Below are positions 63,673 to 64,000 of a DNA stretch of 64,000 nt, piece by piece. How positions within the stretch are numbered: the stretch's first letter is position 1; every line of letters starts with the position of its first letter. Origin of the DNA: Virgibacillus sp. NKC19-3 (lineage in GTDB: Bacteria > Bacillota > Bacilli > Bacillales > Amphibacillaceae); the NCBI RefSeq assembly GCF_019837165.1, contig NZ_JAGYHC010000001.1, forward strand, positions 3,658,001 through 3,722,000, read 5' to 3'. A program made the position numbers and the translations under genes. The notes beneath the pieces are model-generated. The model made no database searches and had not been told where the DNA came from. It worked only from the letters and a program-made list of their open reading frames with translations.

Positions 63673-64000
63673 ATGTCAAACTTTCCATTTCACAACCCGG
63701 AAACCATATTACTTCATGGAGGTCAGGAACCCGACCCTGCAACGGGATCAAGAGCTATGCCCATTCACCAAACAACGTCCTACGTTTTTCGTGATACCGA
63801 GCATGCCCAGAATGTATTCGGATTAGCAGAACCGGGAAATATCTATACCCGTATTACAAATCCGACTGTCGATGCTTTCGAACAACGCATGGCTTCACTT
63901 GAGGATGGAAGTGGAGCTGTTGCCACCTCATCCGGTATGGCAGCAATTACATTTTCTATTCTTAATCTCGCCGGCTCAGGTGATGAAATTGTTGCTGACA
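63673..64000 (+). CDS. O-acetylhomoserine/methionine gamma-lyase-type PLP enzyme (metY-like), C-terminus outside the window
   Basis: First 109 residues of a cystathionine-synthase-family PLP enzyme. The N-terminus [30 protein letters not shown] and [34 protein letters not shown] are typical of O-acetylhomoserine sulfhydrylase (MetY) and methionine gamma-lyase; the PLP lysine lies beyond the edge. GGAGGAA lies 7 nt before the ATG. Regulation by the upstream S-box supports a role in methionine synthesis. Confidence 0.88.
   Translation, partial: MSNFPFHNPETILLHGGQEPDPATGSRAMPIHQTTSYVFRDTEHAQNVFGLAEPGNIYTRITNPTVDAFEQRMASLEDGSGAVATSSGMAAITFSILNLAGSGDEIVAD

Overview
The window looks like chromosomal DNA of a low-GC Gram-positive bacterium of the family Bacillaceae, most like the moderately halophilic Virgibacillus/Oceanobacillus/Lentibacillus group. 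The evidence is strong AGGAGG ribosome sites, GTG/TTG starts, T-box, S-box, yybP-ykoY and PyrR-type leaders, an AdaA-AdaB pair, a NhaP-type antiporter, RarD, YitT and TerC proteins, and a small SE1832-like protein. The genus is inferred from gene style only. No rRNA, tRNA, CRISPR array, prophage or intact transposase was seen.

Layout. 1-10 kb (mostly minus strand): 3' part of a peptide-type ABC solute-binding lipoprotein, YitT, OsmC, acyl-ACP thioesterase, secreted cell-wall amidase, a two-gene ABC exporter preceded by an unusual LytTR regulator, pterin dehydratase, DUF488, and TerC under a manganese riboswitch. 10-25 kb: phospho-sugar mutase, AI-2E-type exporter, cation/proton antiporter, FMN-dependent 2-hydroxyacid oxidase, RecQ, a decayed C45 acyltransferase, an NCS1 permease, LD-carboxypeptidase and an APH-type kinase. 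24-37 kb: M20 carbamoylase-type hydrolase, AraC/GyrI regulator, adaA-adaB alkylation repair with an amino-acid exporter, small enzymes, a T-box-controlled type-2 isoleucyl-tRNA synthetase and a PD-(D/E)XK nuclease-like protein. 37-48 kb: two tandem DHA2 drug exporters, a 900-bp repeat-rich intergenic region, M29 aminopeptidase, HxlR regulator, and a beta-glucoside PTS/6-phospho-beta-glucosidase operon with a divergent GntR regulator. 48-55 kb: an accessory stretch of DinB, ArsR, GNAT, DJ-1 and MOSC genes and small membrane proteins, mixed with several gene fragments. 55-64 kb: malate:quinone oxidoreductase, several small membrane proteins, an MFS transporter behind what looks like a complete PyrR attenuator, a hotdog thioesterase, cardiolipin synthase, RarD and an S-box-controlled metY-type gene that runs off the right edge.

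How the genes work together. Four loci appear to be controlled by RNA leaders: TerC (Mn2+), IleRS (uncharged tRNA-Ile), the MFS gene (PyrR/UMP) and metY (SAM). The PyrR-type leader in front of an MFS gene of unassigned substrate is the most informative observation, because it suggests a pyrimidine-related (for example orotate or nucleobase) transporter. The LytTR regulator appears to be built from a decayed copy of the ABC ATPase encoded beside it. Several intergenic repeat families are present: 21-bp, 35-bp and 52-bp arrays, GGGGTCTGT palindromes and a dispersed ~60-bp element. One of them sits exactly at the broken end of a pseudogene.
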